A stretch of DNA of 7,410 bases from Pseudomonadota bacterium (GTDB taxonomy: Bacteria > SZUA-182 > DTGQ01): contig JAUWIR010000210.1 of NCBI GenBank assembly GCA_030605265.1, positions 1 to 7,410 of the forward strand, in the 5' to 3' direction. The number at the start of each line of letters is the position of its first letter. Position 1 is the stretch's first letter. Position numbers and translations under genes: made by a program. The notes below the pieces were generated by a model, which did no database searches, was not told the origin of the DNA, and worked only from the letters and a program-made list of their open reading frames with translations. Shown here one piece after another: positions 5,810-7,410 of this stretch.

Positions 5810-6976
5810 TTATCCTAAAAAATCAGGAGTAACTGCTTCAACTTTTACTCGCAGATACCGTGAAATTTTCCCTTTTTCATTCTTTACTTTTAGGAAGGCA
5901 ATATTATTCTTATAACCTGTAACACCAAAATCTTCACCCCAGGTTAGCCCAAGTTTTTCAATGGCGGCAAAGGATAAATCAATAATCACCCCGCATTTTC
6001 TCGCTTGAAGCCCGGGGCCATAATCATTTACCCGAGCAATCACTTCTTGTCCGGTTGGCTGGCTGTGATGGTCCAGCCTTATGATCCTCACCCACCCTGT
6101 TTTGGCTTCCGGGCTATTTGGCGGCATAGCTGCAGAGGAGGTATCATTGCGAAATACTGCAATTCGCGGTCTTGCTCCGGTAATGGATCGCAGCAAACCC
6201 GCCTTAATTAATTCCTGGCGTCCTGACCTATGCATGCGCATTACCTCCCTGTACCTCCTTGATCGTCTTCTAATATAGCGCCATTGACCATTGACCAGTT
6301 CTTCATAATTATTTCCTGCATCTGATTCTAAATAAAAAGTTGCCCGCCCGCAATTATTCAAACCCCTTTTTTCTTTCCCGGGAATAACACGAATCCTTCG
6401 AGAAGAGAATCGAGTGGATTTACTCACAATTTTTTGGCTGTCAGAATATATTTGCTGAATTTCTTCTCTAATCCACTTTTGGGTATTTGTATCCAAATAC
6501 ACTACCTCAATTATCTCAGGATCAACATCAAAGGGGAGGGAAAAATTCATCTCAACCGGTTTTTTAAATTCCAACCCCTCAGGCTCACATTTATAAATTG
6601 TATCAAGGTGATTCCCATATTCATCTAAAGCGGACATACAAGAGAGCGTAAGATTTTCTTCCTTCTCCAAAGCTTCAGGAGGAATAGTTACTGAGAAGGC
6701 CTTATCAGGAAGCGCTATTTGACCTCCCTCTCTAGTGACTCTTTCCGACACTGAATCCAGGCACACTGTTTCAAAAACAGCCCCCTCAAAAGATGGATAA
6801 CCTTTGTTGCGGCTCTTCTTGCTCTCTGCAGAAGGTTTTGCTGTGGTTGATAATTTGGAAAGTATACTGGATGGTTTTAAATTAGATCTCACCAAGAGAA
6901 GAATAATAACCGGAATTAGAGAAAAGGCAATTATTAGGATCGGTCCAATTTTTTTCTTCTTAAAGGGAGTTTTCAT
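5810..6976 (-). CDS. Membrane-anchored ZU5-like / RlpA-like double-psi beta-barrel protein
   Basis: The function is unknown; a cell-wall-associated role is inferred from the barrel. Residues 1-9 are basic (MKTPFKKKK) and 10-29 form one hydrophobic helix with no lipobox, so an N-terminal membrane anchor with the rest exported is likely. A Ser/Lys-rich linker reaches about residue 60. Residues 82-150 (REGGQIALP, VTIPPEAL, EPEGLEFKKPVEM) resemble a ZU5 domain. From 208, CGRATFY, then ARVNDYGPG (314-322) and IIDLSFAAIEKLGL (331-344) match the RlpA/double-psi barrel pattern. The conserved barrel aspartate is kept (D318). The catalytic-site histidine of the RlpA FHGRxTANGE motif is not visible. Instead an Arg-rich stretch (about 233-270) is inserted, so lytic transglycosylase activity is doubtful. 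The start is chosen for the anchor; its Shine-Dalgarno (AGG at 6988-6990) is weak and distant. It is unlinked by function to its neighbours. Confidence 0.75.
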   Translation of the reverse strand: MKTPFKKKKIGPILIIAFSLIPVIILLLVRSNLKPSSILSKLSTTAKPSAESKKSRNKGYPSFEGAVFETVCLDSVSERVTREGGQIALPDKAFSVTIPPEALEKEENLTLSCMSALDEYGNHLDTIYKCEPEGLEFKKPVEMNFSLPFDVDPEIIEVVYLDTNTQKWIREEIQQIYSDSQKIVSKSTRFSSRRIRVIPGKEKRGLNNCGRATFYLESDAGNNYEELVNGQWRYIRRRSRRYREVMRMHRSGRQELIKAGLLRSITGARPRIAVFRNDTSSAAMPPNSPEAKTGWVRIIRLDHHSQPTGQEVIARVNDYGPGLQARKCGVIIDLSFAAIEKLGLTWGEDFGVTGYKNNIAFLKVKNEKGKISRYLRVKVEAVTPDFLG

Positions 6977-6993
6977 TTGAAAATAAACCTATA

Positions 6994-7034
6994 ACAAGTT
7001 GATATCATTTTCATTTTTCTTTGTGACAACTTGT
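6994..7034. repeat. 8-bp inverted repeat in front of the ZU5-barrel gene
   Basis: ACAAGTTG (6994-7001) and CAACTTGT (7027-7034) are perfect inverted copies separated by 25 bases. They lie 18 to 58 bp upstream of the minus-strand ATG, where a promoter is expected, so they could be operator half-sites or an mRNA stem. A chance origin cannot be excluded. Confidence 0.35.
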
Positions 7035-7380
7035 AGATATGTATGTTTTATTTTTAATGGTTTATGGACCCATTTTAAGAAAAAATTTCCAATTCCCCTT
7101 ATCTTTTAAATCGGATGGATCAATATTTTCTTCGATCGTATCCCTTCATCAGTATCGTATAAATATCACTTTTTAAATTCATTTGTAAGGCAAACAATAG
7201 AAATAAGAAAAATGAAAGAGCATCTATATACGATTCTTGGCATCCTTCATTTCTCAGTTTACACACTTTATTTCACTATGAAGGACCAATAAAGAACGGA
7301 ATAATTTTTGCATTTCCCGAAGCCATTGCATGGCATAGTCCGTGATTTTTTAAAGTAAAAATATTTCCCATAATAGACAA

Positions 7381-7406
7381 TATAATCAAAATGTATACGT
7401 AAAGGA
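7381..7406 (+). promoter_or_regulatory. Possible expression signals for a gene starting beyond the window
   Basis: A perfect TATAAT at 7381-7386 lacks a good -35 at the usual distance. AAAGGA at 7401-7406 could be a Shine-Dalgarno for a start just past base 7410. Both may be chance matches in AT-rich DNA. Confidence 0.2.
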
Positions 7407-7410
7407 AATA

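Larger units (their letters stand above)
6977..7410. other. AT-rich region upstream of the ZU5-barrel gene, no gene recognised
   Basis: No convincing gene was found on either strand. The longest open stretches are a 26-codon frame at 7212-7292 (+) and a 31-codon frame at 7257-7349 (-), both without a good start signal. The right edge looks like the front of a gene beyond the window, and the left edge must hold the promoter of the minus-strand gene. Confidence 0.5.

Noticed and set aside
7212..7292. A 26-codon plus-strand frame, MKEHLYTILGILHFSVY and onwards, hydrophobic like a small membrane peptide.
   Set aside because: No Shine-Dalgarno, very short, and expected by chance in AT-rich DNA.
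7257..7349. A 31-codon minus-strand frame containing MQWLREMQKLFRSLL that looks protein-like.
   Set aside because: No family recognised, no ribosome site, and stops on both sides; too short to support.

Overview
This is an AT-rich bacterial window of about 7.4 kb. It holds four intact protein genes, two broken ones and several AT-rich intergenic stretches. No rRNA, tRNA, CRISPR array or insertion sequence was recognised. The host cannot be named from the sequence. A bacillithiol pair (bshC-bshB1) fits Firmicutes, Bacteroidetes-type and several less-known phyla. A lipoprotein amylase and an RlpA-like double-psi barrel protein lean towards an organism with an elaborate envelope, possibly a diderm, but this is inference.

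Layout, left to right. Positions 1-322 (+) are the C-terminal peptidase part of a LexA-like SOS repressor. It enters from outside the window and breaks off before the catalytic lysine. Positions 323-631 are an AT-rich spacer with a 15-bp direct repeat and a plausible promoter. Positions 632-1960 (+) encode a BshC-family protein (bacillithiol synthase), and 2093-2812 (+) encode BshB1 (GlcNAc-malate deacetylase). These would supply the last two steps of bacillithiol synthesis; the glycosyltransferase BshA is not in the window.

The minus strand then takes over. Positions 3144-5402 (-) encode a GH13 alpha-amylase-type lipoprotein with two tandem C-terminal modules that look starch-binding. Directly behind its stop codon, at about 2908-3124 (-), lies an internal fragment of a GH14 beta-amylase, legible only after correcting one frameshift. 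It still carries the GELRYP catalytic-acid motif. Positions 5810-6976 (-) encode a membrane-anchored protein joining a ZU5-like domain to an RlpA-like double-psi barrel. Positions 6977-7410 hold no recognised gene.

The genes form two unrelated units: a plus-strand low-molecular-weight-thiol pair, and a minus-strand set of envelope or extracellular proteins (starch breakdown, cell-wall-associated barrel) that appear to be transcribed separately. The most informative points are the frameshifted beta-amylase relic, a BshC that lacks the family's coiled-coil segment, the LexA truncation, and the ZU5-barrel fusion. I did not find convincing evidence of a wholly new multi-gene system.
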